NCBI GenBank assembly: GCA_022606425.2
Contig: JAHDVF020000453.1
Span: forward strand, 62,001 to 126,000
Source of the DNA: Lepidostoma basale
Taxonomy: Eukaryota > Arthropoda > Insecta > Trichoptera > Lepidostomatidae
Length of the DNA: 64,000 nucleotides
Direction of reading: 5' to 3'
Shown here: positions 10,507 through 20,419 of the stretch, piece after piece
Layout of the letters: each line of letters opens with the position of its first letter
Position numbering within the stretch: the first letter of the stretch is position 1
Made by a program: the position numbers and the translations under genes
Notes under the pieces: model-generated
Told to the model about the DNA's origin: nothing
The model's input: only the letters and a program-made list of their open reading frames with translations
Databases searched by the model: none

Positions 10507-10554
10507 ATGGTGAATGAAAACGAAAGCAGTTCCCCTCTCACTGAAGACTATAAG
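10507..10554 (+). CDS. Candidate first coding exon of a host gene
   Basis: The ATG at 10507 (context CAATCATGG) opens 16 codons, MVNENESSSPLTEDYK, that end exactly at AAG|GTGAGC, a good splice donor (GT at 10555-10556). The peptide is acidic and serine-rich, like the cytosolic N-terminus of many membrane or regulatory proteins, but too short to identify. Upstream is a CpG-rich leader. Downstream exons would lie in or beyond the repeat-rich DNA to the right; I could not find them. The frame is not part of any repeat I see in the window. An alternative is a chance ATG plus GT. Confidence 0.45.
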
Positions 10555-10599
10555 GTGAGCACTTTTTTTTAAAATTATTTAAAACTCTTACATTCACGC

Positions 10600-11020
10600 G
10601 GACTCGCATAAATTTGTGTGATTCTATTTATATAGTTTTGTTATTATTACATAATGTTGCCGATGTAAATATTTTCATTTTGCAAGTTTATAAACAATTT
10701 CTCCTCAATTAAGTCACTTGTTTGCGTAAATATAGCTACAGGTTGCCTTATGGAAAGAGGTCAAAGTCGGCCCTAACAACTTATAACTGAATTTCTTGAA
10801 AAGTCTCTGAAAGTTTTGAGGTGTATTTATATTTCTTCGCGCGGTTATTTGAGGTGCCGTTAGACGCGTTATATTGACATCTTTAATACATATTAGCAAG
10901 CACAGCATATGTTTGCACACACTCATCGTTGTACGGTTCATTTCAATGCACATAATAATTCATTTCACAAACAAATTCTGAAAAGACTTCAAATGTTAAT
11001 ATTACCTTATCTGTTTTGAG
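10600..11020. other. Intron-like AT-rich interval
   Basis: It follows the splice donor at 10555. No coding or repeat that I can name is visible. Confidence 0.35.
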
Positions 11021-11215
11021 ATGTGTTATACCCACAAGAGGAGGGCACGACATAGAAAACTGACTTCGGTATGGTAATCTGCGGTGTTTTAGTACCCCTA
11101 AAAATCGTCGATTGAGAAATTAAAAAAGCGCAATGGTCAGCCAAATTCTAAAAAAATATGTATTTTTGAGCATAGCATGTTTACACATTACATACACAAT
11201 TTTTCCACCACACTC

Positions 11216-11292
11216 AACCCCCCGGTGGCTCAGGTGTTAGCGCGCAGAGTTTTCTTTTCTATCCGAGAGTCTTGAGTTCAAATCTTGGTCGT
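11216..11292 (+). repeat. tRNA-like segment (SINE head)
   Basis: CCGGTGGCTCAGGTGTTAGC resembles a tRNA 5' half with A-box, and GAGTTCAAATCTTGG resembles the T-arm B-box. The intervening length is longer than a real tRNA and there is no acceptor stem match, so it is a SINE head or tRNA relic, not a tRNA gene. Confidence 0.5.
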
Positions 11293-11841
11293 TTTTTTTT
11301 CTCAATATAATAAAAATAAAAATAAAATTATTTTTGTATAACATCCTTATTATAAATTGAAATATTATTGCTATAATTCATTTTAAATAATTTCGCGTTA
11401 ATAGAAAATTTTTACGATTCGGCGCACTAACACCTGAACCATCCAGGGTTCATAAAAGTTGCGAATTTTCTTGTTTATAAGACTACCCTCGAGATATATA
11501 TGTATATATATTTTTTAATAAGCTGACCTTATTATTGTCATTATTTGAAATATCGACACTTATAAAATGATACATCATTCATCAATATTGTAAATCTGTT
11601 TTTATCTTGTACGATGTTAATTATTGAATGTACCTAATATCTAAAGTTTCTCAAACTGTGAAGCATGTATACATATGGTATTTCTTTCTATTTTTTTTTT
11701 TGCCACAAATTTGAAAATTAAAAAAATAGAATTATTAAAATGTCCTTTTAACGCGTAGTTATTTGAAAACGAATTGTTGCAATAACATTTACATTTATAG
11801 TAACGATGTTCAAATAATGTATTAATTGAGAAAAATATATG

Positions 11842-11922
11842 ACCGGGATTTGATCTTGAGATTCTTGGATAAGCGTAGAAAAGAAAGACCGCGCGCTAAC
11901 ACCTAAGCCACGGGGGTTGCGT
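11842..11922 (-). repeat. tRNA-like segment, opposed copy
   Basis: The minus strand reads CCGTGGCTTAGGTGTTAGC, then AGATCAAATCCCGGTC, a diverged copy of 11216-11292. A third, shorter A-box-side piece lies near 11418-11452 (minus). Confidence 0.5.
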
Positions 11923-12012
11923 ACGGTGTCGAAATTTGTGTATACTCGTATAATATCACAAATAATGTGTTAATATGCTTGGATATTTTTTTTTTCGTAA
12001 TATCATATCTGT

Positions 12013-12210
12013 CGGAGAACCGACGGCCGATGGGGGAGACGGGTTCTGGAGTGGAGACCGCGTACAAGACTCCGCAGAGTTGGACGTCCCCCTGCCCGCT
12101 GGAGCGACGATCTGAAGAGGATTGCTGGACCTGGATGGATGGGAGCAGCAATGGATAGGGGGCGGTGGCGTGCTTTGGGAGAGGCCTACGATGATGATGA
12201 TGATGGCTGA
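12013..12210 (+). mobile_element. RTE-type LINE C-terminal ORF fragment with (GAT) tail
   Basis: An unbroken 65-codon frame reads RRTDGRWGRRVLEWRPRTRL, VGRPPARWSDDLKRIAGPGW and RGRWRALGEAYDDDDDG, then TGA. This is the canonical C-terminus of insect RTE-type endonuclease/RT proteins (GRW-x-x-x-VLEWRPR, GRPP-x-RW-x-DDL, W-x-x-LGEAY) and the same family as the 7.2-8.9 kb LINE. The GAT repeat after GEAY is the element's microsatellite tail read as Asp codons. It is inserted into the right arm of the foldback element. Its intact frame suggests a fairly recent insertion. Confidence 0.85.
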
Positions 12211-12299
12211 CCATTGCGCTTTCTTTTTTTCTCAATCGACGACTCTTAGGGGGTCAGTTTTCTATGTTGTGTCCTCCCCCTGTCAGTACATGACCATTT

Positions 12300-13320
12300 T
12301 TAGCGACAAAACGTGTTCTTAATAAATAATTGCAGATTTTCTATCATATAAACTAACGGCGTAGGTATGTGAAGTGAGCCGCCGCGGTGCGCCGTACTCC
12401 TCTTTCTTGATGAGGGTGCTGCTCTAGCCTCCTGGGGTTTTTCCGACTCCTGACAATAATTTTACTAAACAGCAGATAACCGGAAAAATATGTAATGTTT
12501 TCTTATATCAACTCTATGCATTTATTGTGAAGATATATGTTTTTATTAATGACATTTACGCATTACTTTCGCACGGAAAACCGTATTTCTTACTTTCAAA
12601 ACGTCTTTTATTTTCTGGAATTTTCCATAATTCACGGCATAATTTTTCAACAATTTAATTGAATATCATCTACATGCCTTCGATGCCGCTAAAAGTGGTG
12701 AAATATGAGTATGAGAAAAAAAGGTAGCACGCTCGTTTAGCCACTCATTTTAACCGTTTTGGGGTTGTTGTTTGACAAACCATGCTAAGATTTGTAGTAA
12801 CTTTCAGGTGAAGAAACCGTATTTAACTGGTAAGAATTTAATGTGAAGTTCGATATTCTCCGATAAATGTCTCAAATAGTATGGACTTTTCCCTTTCCGA
12901 CAATTATTTTGGTAAGGATGCTGTGTCACCTATCAGTCACTTTAGAGATGGCTATATGAGTATACATAATTCAGAAATCCTAAATGACGTACGTCCCCGA
13001 TGATTATCTTCGACAAAGGTGACAGAGATTGTTTTATATCTCATATAACATAACCAACCTGCCAATGGTTATGGTAGTAGTTAGAACAATATATTTGCGT
13101 AACCGTGTCACTTTAGAGGTTGACTTATTTTGTAGTAGTGTGGTTCACCTATGGGAAGCATTATTTTTGTTGTAATTGTGAATATATTATTGCATTACGT
13201 TTTACTTGTGATGAACGCTTTTGATAGTGAATTTCTTTGTGTTTTTGTTTTTGTTTAAAATAAATAAAAACTAAGCCAGGTATATGCCGAACAAACCTTT
13301 TTTTTTTAATTATCGTATTT
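12300..13320. other. Interval without a recognisable gene
   Basis: A small GC-rich patch at 12370-12450 stands out, but carries no open frame with recognisable motifs. The rest is AT-rich. Confidence 0.4.
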
Positions 13321-13329
13321 TATTAAATT

Positions 13330-13560
13330 CGCACCCAAAAGAGTAGCAATGTGTATCTTGGAGTTGGCAAAATTAGGATGAGAGTGAGCTCAGAATAATT
13401 AACTTTGAAATGTAAATACTCGAAAAAAAATTGTGACATAGAATACCGAAAGAAAATATAAGGAATGTTAGGGAGGAGGACCCACCCTAACAGAAAATAC
13501 AAAAGGGTCATTTAGCAATGATTTGGACAGTAGATAGATAATGAAAGGATGAATGAAAAA
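13330..13560 (+). mobile_element. Highly decayed RTE-like LINE copy
   Basis: TATCTTGGAGTTGGCAAAAT, GGATGAGAGTGAGCTCAGAA and ATTTGGACAGTAGATAGAT echo the order Tyr-Gly-Ser-Glu-Ala-Trp, ESRIN and WFGHMERM coding of the family. Many indels are present and the tail is lost. Confidence 0.35.
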
Positions 13561-14320
13561 TGAACTCAAGGAATTTCTTCTATATTCGCGACCATTTTGT
13601 GATGTGGATTCATGTTAAAATGTTTTTTTTTAATATTGTACTTTCACAACATTTTTGTGCACTTTTCACAAACATATTTGGGCCACAGAGACCCTTTCTC
13701 GGTGTAAAATGTTATTTTTTATTTTTATCATTAAAAATTAAGCTTGCGATTGACATGACCCAATCCATTATCACAAATAATCTCGCAAGATTTTTTTTAA
13801 GTCTTAAACTTTTTTTCTAGCGGGTGGTCTTTAATATGCCCAAAAATTGTATTTCTTACCTGTATATAATTATTTTTATTTAAAAATTGTTTATGGCACA
13901 ATTTCACGTTATATAAAACACTCAAGTTAAAAGCTTCTAAGTAACCATAAAGATTTTTTAATTAACATAAAACAAGCAATTACTTAAAAAGAAATTAATC
14001 TAGAAATTGGAATGTAATACCTTTTTTTTGGAAAACGTATTAACCCTTCATTGCATTGTGTAACAAAATTGCGACAAACCGAAAAACCTACTAAAATTTA
14101 AATTTTAATATCATACATAATCTTATTGTACACTACACTCTATATTCCCATCTACCTATTAAGATATACAGGGCATCGCAAGTGGTGCTAGTTTAAAAAT
14201 CAATTTTATTTTGATATATGGATGATGGTTGATCTGCTTCGTTTACTTTCAGTTTATTAGACACTCTGTAAGTTTGAAAAAACGTTCTGTTCAAGTTCAA
14301 GTTCAAGTAAATAAATAAAT
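13561..14320. other. AT-rich interval without a recognisable gene
   Basis: The frame at 13560-13820 is Phe/Leu-rich and composition-driven. TATACAGGGCATCGCAAGTG at 14165 resembles a Tc1/mariner-type end, but no partner end was found. Confidence 0.35.
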
Positions 14321-14324
14321 TATT

Positions 14325-14520
14325 ACTGTTAAAATTTATAACACAGTTATAATATTACAATTTATTTTATTCACTGGAATTCAACCGATGTTGGCGAAAC
14401 AGCTGTCGCGAGATTCTCAGTGAATAAAAATAAATTATGATATTATAACAGTATTATAAATTTTAACAGTAATAATGTTGAAGTATCATAGTGATTCGGC
14501 CAAAACAATGCACTATTTAA
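14325..14520. mobile_element. Penelope-like terminal hairpin (family A)
   Basis: The arms around 14328-14380 and 14420-14480 are inverted (ACTGTTAAAATTTATAACAC against GTATTATAAATTTTAACAGT). The core keeps TTGGCGAAACAGCTGTCGCG, but the CTGATGA strand is lost. TTCACTG at 14370 pairs with CAGTGAA at 14418, closing the hairpin. Confidence 0.6.
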
Positions 14521-14755
14521 ATAAATAAATACTACATTTCCATGTGAGTATTTACCACATTACTTCAAGGTAGATGATCCTCGGGCAGACCATCAAACAG
14601 ATGGATCGACAGCTGTGAATTGACTTCGCAGGAGGCTGATCATTATTGAGAAACGGAAACAGATCCACCAGAGTTAGAGTGTCCAGATTATGACAGTTTT
14701 GATGCAGAAATCGATTGCGTTACATTGCCATGAAGTAATTTAGAACATAATAAAA

Positions 14756-15170
14756 TAAAGACGTATGTGTGGTAGATCGATGTACGACAGAATTTCAAAT
14801 GTTGGTATAAGAAAGGAGTGTAGAGCGGAAGAAGGTATTATGAACAAAATTACGAAAGAATCGCTGCGTTGGTTCGGACATATGGAGCGCATGGATGGAG
14901 AAAATATGGTTAAGAAAGTATACGTTAATGATGCAAATGGAGCACGGAGTCAAAATAGACCGAGGAAAACAGGGTATGACCAAATTAATCCAATTTTAAA
15001 GGTTGGTCATGTTAGAAGTCGGAAGTATCGACGTGCGTGTATAAATCGTTGTATGAATGCGGAGGAAGCTAGATAGGTGTGTCAAGATAGAGTAGTGTGG
15101 AAGTCCATCCTCTCTGCCTACAATGGGTGGGGTGGGTAAATGGCATGAAGTTTTTTTTTTTTTTTTTTTT
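14756..15170 (+). mobile_element. RTE-like LINE, diverged copy with poly-T end
   Basis: The frame 14765-15076 encodes MCGRSMYDRISNVGIRKE, LRWFGHMERMDGENMVKKVY and NRPRKTGYDQINPILKVGHV, then stops inside EEAR. The sequence SMYDRISNVGIRKE marks a subfamily different from the TTAG-tail copies. The element ends in a run of about 22 T rather than the usual tail. Confidence 0.8.
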
Positions 15171-15220
15171 AATATTAAATATGTTATATCAAAGTTAGTT
15201 TTCTAGTATATTCAATTTAA

Positions 15221-15578
15221 ACACGCGCGTCGATTTCACATTTCTTTCCTGACATATTTCTGTCGCTTCCTGAACATTCATACATCGTGTCATGCACGCG
15301 CGTCGATTTCTCTTAATATTTGATTTATATTATCGTGCCACGTTTTCCTCTATTTCTAGTTCCATTTACATCGTTAACATACATTATTTTTACCATTCTT
15401 TCTTCATTCATTCTTTCCATGTGCCCAAATGATCTCAATGATCCTTTCATTATTTTGTTTATAACACCATCATTCGCATTCCGCATTCACTTCTTATATT
15501 TTCATTCGACACTCTATTATACACAGAGTAACCACACATTCGTCTTAGAGATCTCAAATCTACTGCATTTATTCTATT
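15221..15578 (-). mobile_element. RTE-like LINE copy, tail missing, short duplication
   Basis: Minus-strand LINE sequence runs from the RRACMTRCMNV region to LRRMCG coding. The CACGCGCGTCGATTTC block occurs twice (15222 and 15296), so the 3' part is rearranged and the terminal tail is lost. Confidence 0.75.
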
Positions 15579-15579
15579 A

Positions 15580-16190
15580 AATATTTAAATAAAAAATAAA
15601 ATAAAATAACCCACATTCTGTTTTGCAATTGTTAACTAAAAATGTTTTTTGGTAAATTTAAAAAATAAATACAACGAAGGGTTAAAAACATTCAATCCAT
15701 TATTCCCTGGTATTATGTCAACGAATTCTTTTTTAATTTGAGATTTATATTTTGGAGACTTCAGTGTTAAACGTAGATTTCTCTACGAGAAAAATTAATT
15801 TCGTGTTTGTATCATGCCCGTTTTTCTAAGAGTCCTGGCAATCCGAAAGTCGTATTCAGAGTGGTCATTCTAATATGTACATTATAACGCGCGGTCAGAA
15901 ATGCGATATATGATTCAGAAATAGAATTTGGATTATTCTTAGCTCAGTACTACACATTCGCCAAACCTCGGTACACTCTTTTGCTTTTATCACCTAATAT
16001 ATTTTATGCAATCGAAATTTTGGAACAAGTGAATGGATTTAAAAAGTACGTTAGCGATAGATGAGCGAACCTTTAAGATAATGAAAAAACATATGTATAT
16101 ACAATGGCGTATTATTCGTTTATTCAAAACCTAACAATTAAAAATATTTTTGAATCCTAAAAAATAATTTATTCCTTTTATGTTCGCCAT
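15580..16190. other. AT-rich interval without a recognisable gene
   Basis: I see no coding potential and no repeat boundary that I can support. Confidence 0.4.
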
Positions 16191-16400
16191 ACTTTGTGTT
16201 GTAGATGTTTTTTATTTTATTTTTAATTAATTCATAATATTTTTTATAAACAAAAGCATAAGCGTTCCAAACATCAACAAATAACATCTATCAAAACTGA
16301 CCCTATATGTGAATAATTTTATAATATTTTAAATATCTATATAATATCACCGACGAAGGGCTGGCTAGTCTGAAACACGTTTGATATTTAATTTTAATTT
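16190..16400 (+). repeat. Retroelement terminal fragment with hammerhead-like residue
   Basis: It shares GTACTTTGTGTTGTAG-type sequence with 1205-1230 and its middle with 1960-2030 (reverse). Near 16350, ACCGACGAAGGGCTGG is followed by TCTGAAACACGTTTG, matching the CTGANGA / stem / GAAAC order of a hammerhead in decayed form. Confidence 0.35.
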
Positions 16401-16411
16401 GTTTAAAATGT

Positions 16412-16612
16412 GTGCTCCCCGAAAGGGTAGGCAGAAAGAATGGACTGTCACACTTTTACTGATGCGGCACTCCATCCTTCTCTTTTCGCTCCGCGGGAGA
16501 CGCGGTGTGATGGGTTGCGAACCTCATCGCCACCAATAGGCATCTCCCGCGCACACTTCGATCGTCAAGCACCCACAAAATAAATCTAAAACAAATAATA
16601 TAAAATACAATG
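16412..16612 (-). mobile_element. Non-autonomous element with LINE-derived 3' end
   Basis: At the left is the shared 3' block (CTCCCCGAAAGGGTAGGCAG). Inward come the element's own sequences: GATGCGGCACTCCATCC, GGAGACGCGGTGTGATGG and CACTTCGATCGTC. It matches 22730-22926 and 30690-30880. The tail itself is missing. The adjoining ATAAA microsatellite lies on its body side. Confidence 0.7.
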
Positions 16613-16680
16613 ATATAAAATAAAATAAAATAAAATAAAATAAAATAAAATAAAATAAAATAAAATAAAATAATAAAATA
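16613..16680 (+). repeat. (ATAAA)n microsatellite
   Basis: About twelve units of a 5-bp repeat occur next to the non-autonomous element. Open frames through it are repeat artefacts. Confidence 0.95.
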
Positions 16681-16799
16681 ATATAATAAACTATACAATA
16701 AATTAATAAAATAATATAATAAAATATAGTTTATAAAAATAAAAATAAATAATAGTCGTGAGTCGACTCTTTGAGTTAACTCGTGAGCGGATGGCGCAT

Positions 16800-16990
16800 C
16801 CATAGTCCAAACCAACGCAATGATCATATTACTTTCTTCTGTTCTTAATTCCTTCCAGATGTCCAAATTTGAAATTCTCTCGTACAACGTTTAACCACAC
16901 ACACGTCCAAGAGATTTCATCCCTACCACATTAATTCTACTCTCGCTTCTATCTTAACTTGCATCTTACAAACTTTATATTGCTTATTTT
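16800..16990 (-). mobile_element. RTE-like LINE fragment (GTT subfamily)
   Basis: The minus strand reads Arg-Ile-Ser-Asn-Leu (YERISNLDIWKE) and RR-Cys-like codons around the SLRRMCG region, as in the 14.8 kb and 44.2 kb copies. It is short and decayed, with no tail. Confidence 0.6.
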
Positions 16991-17032
16991 GCTTTTTTAT
17001 ATTTCTCTCAATCACTCATGACTAGTGAAAAC

Positions 17033-17352
17033 ATAACAACAACAACAACAACAAACCATCACACCGTTTCTCCGTAAGGGTAGGCAGAGAGCATGGACCC
17101 CACATTACCCTATCCTGGCACACCTCTCTAGTTTCCTTCACATTCATACAGCGATTCATTCACGTACGTCGATTCTTCCGACTTCTTACATGACCAACCT
17201 TTAAAATTTGATTAATTTGGTCATGCCATGTTTTCCTTGGTCTGCCTCGACTCCGTACTCCATTTACATCATTAACGCATACTTTCTTAGCCATTTTTTC
17301 TTCATCCATGCGCTCCATATGTCTGAACCAACGCAGCGATCCTTTCATAAAA
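17033..17352 (-). mobile_element. RTE-like LINE with (GTT)n tail
   Basis: The ACAACAACAACAAACC tail at the left is followed by the CACACCGTTTCTCCGTAAGG block. Minus-strand coding (17160-17348) gives LRWFRHMERMDEEKMAKKVC, SRGRPRKTWHDQINQILKVG and HVRSRKNRRT. The (GTT)n tail and protein differences define a second subfamily beside the TTAG-tail copies. Confidence 0.85.
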
Positions 17353-17735
17353 CATAATGTGAATATAACCGAAATAATTAGATTGCTTAAATATATAAAG
17401 GAAAAAGCTTATAAATGTTAAAATTCATCCTATTTCAAACAAAGCGGATCAAAATATGTAACGGTTTAAATTGCCATAGTGTTTCAAAAGCTTAAAAAAT
17501 GGTTTTAAATGAAAAAAAGTGCACATCGTAATATTTTTTGGCCACAGTCGGATAACGAAACGCGATCATTGAGCGTTTTGCCCCCGAATACGTCGTGCTC
17601 TCCACAAGGATGTCAATAGCAGAAGGATTATTTTAAAATATGCATCACTAACTGAAATCAATAGAATGGGCTGAAAACAAAACAAATAAAGCTTCAACTA
17701 AATGGAACTGGAGTCCTTTCCCTTTGCATTCTCCA
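17353..17735. other. Interval without a recognisable gene
   Basis: It is AT-rich. No open frame or repeat end can be supported. Confidence 0.4.
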
Positions 17736-17737
17736 GT

Positions 17738-18312
17738 TAAATATATTTAAAAAAAATCATTTTCTAAGATAATGAAATGATTTTACTGAAATCTCTTGAT
17801 GAAAGTTCATTTTAAATAATAGTGAAATAAAACGATGTTTTTTAACTACTTCCACTTTTGTCTTTATTTCGACCGCGACCGGTTTCGCCAGACTCGCTGG
17901 CTTCGACAGACTGGTGACACTAATGCAAACTGAGTTCTTTATATACATACAGATCGGGGGTAGGGGGGGGGGGTTAACACGCTTCTATACAAAAATATTG
18001 TGTAAAATTTACTGAACTCAAATATTGGTATTACAGTTATTCAAGAGGATTCTTATTCAAAATAATGGATTTTAAATTTTATTATAGCTGACATATTTAT
18101 ATGTAACGTTTGAAAAATTGGTACTTTTGTTTTTATTATTACTGAATTTAAATATAATATGGCACATATCTTGGTCCATTAGGTTGGCGTCGCCTTATTC
18201 GGTTTTCCCCATCCATTAGAGCTGCAAAGGATGGAATCATAATAAAACAATATATTTGGCAGTAATCGATTTTCTATTTTCCATTCAATTGTAGACCCGT
18301 TATGTAAAATAT
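17738..18312 (-). mobile_element. Penelope-like 3' terminal segment (family B)
   Basis: It is collinear with 54666-55170 over about 550 bp. Shared parts include the outer end ATTTTACTGAAATCTCTTG, then CTTCCACTTTTGTCTTTATT, GCGACCGGTTTCGCCAGACT, CGACAGACTGGTGACAC and TTATTCGGTTTTCCCCATCC. The 54.7 kb copy continues into GIY-YIG coding, which identifies this as a PLE 3' region. It carries a hammerhead-like core on the minus strand (GAAACCGGTC). A G-run at 17956-17975 is a local expansion. Confidence 0.7.
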
Positions 18313-18613
18313 AATATACTAGCTGACCCGGCAACGCTTCGCTATTGCTAAATTCGAGTATATAAATAAATCCAATATATATTCAACAAATACAATTGAA
18401 GTTTAATATCAATTAGTTTATTTATTGGATTAAATGACATATGTATGGATGCAAAAATGTGTGTCTATATCTATAAAACAATGTTTTAATCCAAGCAAAC
18501 TCGCTGTAAATTTTAAACTTGAATACATATTACTAATGTAATTGAAAAACTATTTTTTGAATATATAATATGTTTACTAGTTACCTAGATACAGAATTTC
18601 AATTTCCTACGTT
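18313..18613 (+). repeat. Unassigned repeat split by the hAT-like element
   Basis: CTAGCTGACCCGGCAACGCT is a start motif I recall from dispersed arthropod repeats. TAGCCTATGTATT, which commonly belongs to the same repeats, appears on the far side at 21710. I infer one repeat interrupted by the 3-kb insertion. Confidence 0.35.
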
Positions 18614-19135
18614 AATTCTAACCCGTGCCGACTTGCCCTCAAAGTTTTAGAAAATAGCTGCTTAAAGTGTCTCTTAAATGTAGTTGTTGATGATCACTTA
18701 AAACCATTGTGTTGGATAAATATTTATGAACACATATATTTACGAGTATATAATGCTTTTCTTATAATTATCAAAAAAGATCCAAATTTATATTTATTTA
18801 CTTGGATATTTCCTCTTCAAAGTCTCTTTTTTTACAGTCTGGGTAAATTTTTTTATGTTCTTACACACAACATAATATGAACTGTTTATGTTCTTCATCT
18901 GCGGTAGTCAAACCATGAAAGTCTGTCATTAGATTAACAGCTCTTTCAGCTGTGTCATTAACTGCTTTTAAGCTAGTAACCTTCTTTTTAGCTTCCACAA
19001 ACGCCGCGCTGTCTTTCTATGAAGATACAATTTCTTGAAGGAAACTACTATCAAGTTTCAGTCGTGAAAATAAATCTTTACTTTTTGACAGAAAAAAAAT
19101 CACTCAAAAATTTCCATAAAACAAGATAACAAATA

Positions 19136-20419
19136 TTAGGTCCTTACATATGAAATTGGCGTTTCGCCGTACTGGCAACTTTGATCTCAAATATCTTCTC
19201 TTTGGTTAGGAATTCCAAATTCAAATTTATACAGCTATTTACTCAAGTATTTGTGTTTCGAAAAATATAATTCATTTGTTTTTTCCTCAATTGTTTTTTT
19301 TCTTTGCGTCACTCAGTTTACAAAATGGAAAACTTGAAATATCGCGTTATTTACGAGTACGAGTTCCACCGTGGCACCAGTGCTGCAGAAACGGCTCGAA
19401 GGATTAATGATGTGTATGGCGACGGTGCCGCAAAAGAAAACAGTGCGTTTTTGGTTCCAACGTTTTTGTTCTGGAAATTTTGACCTGCAGAACAAGCCCC
19501 GTGGACGGCCGGAGACCAAAGTTGATAATGAAGAATTGAAGGCTATTGTGGAAGCGGATCCATCGCAAACCACGTCCGAGTTAGCTGCAGGCTGCGGTGT
19601 TAGTGATAAAACTGTTTTAATCCACTTGAAGCAAATTGGGAAGGTGAAAAAGCTTGAAAGGTGGGTACCTCACGAATTGAGTGAAGCAAATCAACAAACG
19701 CGCGTTGACTGCTGCGTTGCATTACTCAACCGGCACAATAATGAAGGGATTTTGAATCGAATCATTACCTGTGATGAAAAGTGGATCCTGTATGATAATC
19801 GGAAGCGCTCATCGCAATGGCTGAACCCTGCCGAACCAGCCAAGCCATGCCCTAAGCAAAAATTGACTCCAAAAAAGTTACTTGTGAGCGTTTGGCGGAC
19901 TAGTGCTGGTGTCGTTCACTACAGCTTTCTTAAATCTGGCCAGACGATTACGGCAGATGTCTATTGTCAGCAACTGCAAACCATGATGGAAAAGCTAGCT
20001 GCTAAACAACCGAGGCTGGTTAATCGCTCTAGGCCACTGCTGCTTCATGATAACGCTAGACCACACTGCACAACAGACGGCTACCAAATTAGAAGAGCTT
20101 CAATTGGAATGTCTAAGACATCCACCGTACTCTCCGGACCTTGCCCCAACAGATTACTATTTTTTTCGAAATTTGGATAACTTCTTGCAAGGGAAAAAAT
20201 TCAACTCCGATGGGGCAGTCCAAACCGACTTCAAAGATTTTATTGATTCTCGTCCGAATGGTTTTTTTTAGTAAAGAGATCGATGAACTACCTTTGAGAT
20301 GGCAAAAGTGCATAGATAGCAATGGTACATACTTTGATTAAATAAATATATTACATTTAAAAAAAATCAATATTATGTTCCTCCCATTCAAAACGCCAAT
20401 TTCATATGTAAGGACCTAA
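19136..20419 (+). mobile_element. mariner transposon, complete ends
   Basis: The left end TTAGGTCCTTACATATGAAA continues into TTGGCGTTT, and its inverse lies at 20391-20419. TA dinucleotides flank both sides (19134-19135 and 20420-20421). The length of 1284 bp is normal for a full mariner. The ends are nearly identical, so excision or mobilisation in trans would still be possible in principle. It is inserted in the dead transposase gene of the surrounding hAT-like element and is therefore younger. Confidence 0.93.
19325..20341 (+). pseudogene. mariner transposase (DD34D), frameshifted
   Basis: The ATG at 19325 opens MENLKYRVIYEYEFHRGTSA, the paired HTH region. The frame shifts near 19425 into FWFQRFCSGNFDLQNKPRGR and a second HTH (SQTTSELAAGCGVSDKTV). 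The catalytic Asp residues are in CDEKWILYDNRK (19773-19775), LLHDNARPH (20049-20051) and SPDLAPTDYYFF (20152-20154), giving the DD34D spacing of mariner once a frameshift near 20090 is allowed for. The C-terminus RWQKCIDSNGTYFD ends at TAA 20339-20341 after a third shift near 20265. All active-site residues survive, but at least three frameshifts prevent a full-length protein. Confidence 0.92.

Larger units (their letters stand above)
11030..12290. mobile_element. Foldback element with tRNA-like segments in both arms
   Basis: The left arm (from 11033) and right arm (to 12290) are inverted copies. GACATAGAAAACTGAC at 11047 matches GTCAGTTTTCTATGTTG at 12252, and ATCGTCGATTGAGAAA matches TTTCTCAATCGACGAC. 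Further in, both arms hold a tRNA-like stretch (11216-11292 plus, 11842-11922 minus). The right arm is enlarged by a LINE insertion at 12013-12210. It could be a foldback transposon or two opposed SINE copies. No precise TSD was found. Confidence 0.5.

Noticed and set aside
11216..11292. Functional tRNA gene
   Set aside because: A and B boxes can be seen, but no complementary acceptor stem or anticodon arm. The spacing is too long and the sequence recurs in inverted form.
13320..13820. Two hydrophobic open frames on opposite strands
   Set aside because: Composition-driven (Phe/Leu/Tyr), no start context, and they overlap a decayed LINE.
14575..14690. Possible LINE fragment (SGRPSNRWIDSCELTSQ)
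   Set aside because: The GRP-x-x-RW-x-D pattern is suggestive, but nothing on either side supports it and there is no tail or TSD.
16456..16887. 143-codon minus-strand open frame
   Set aside because: It runs through the (ATAAA)n tract (repeated Ile-Leu-Phe-Tyr-Phe) and joins two unrelated mobile-element fragments.
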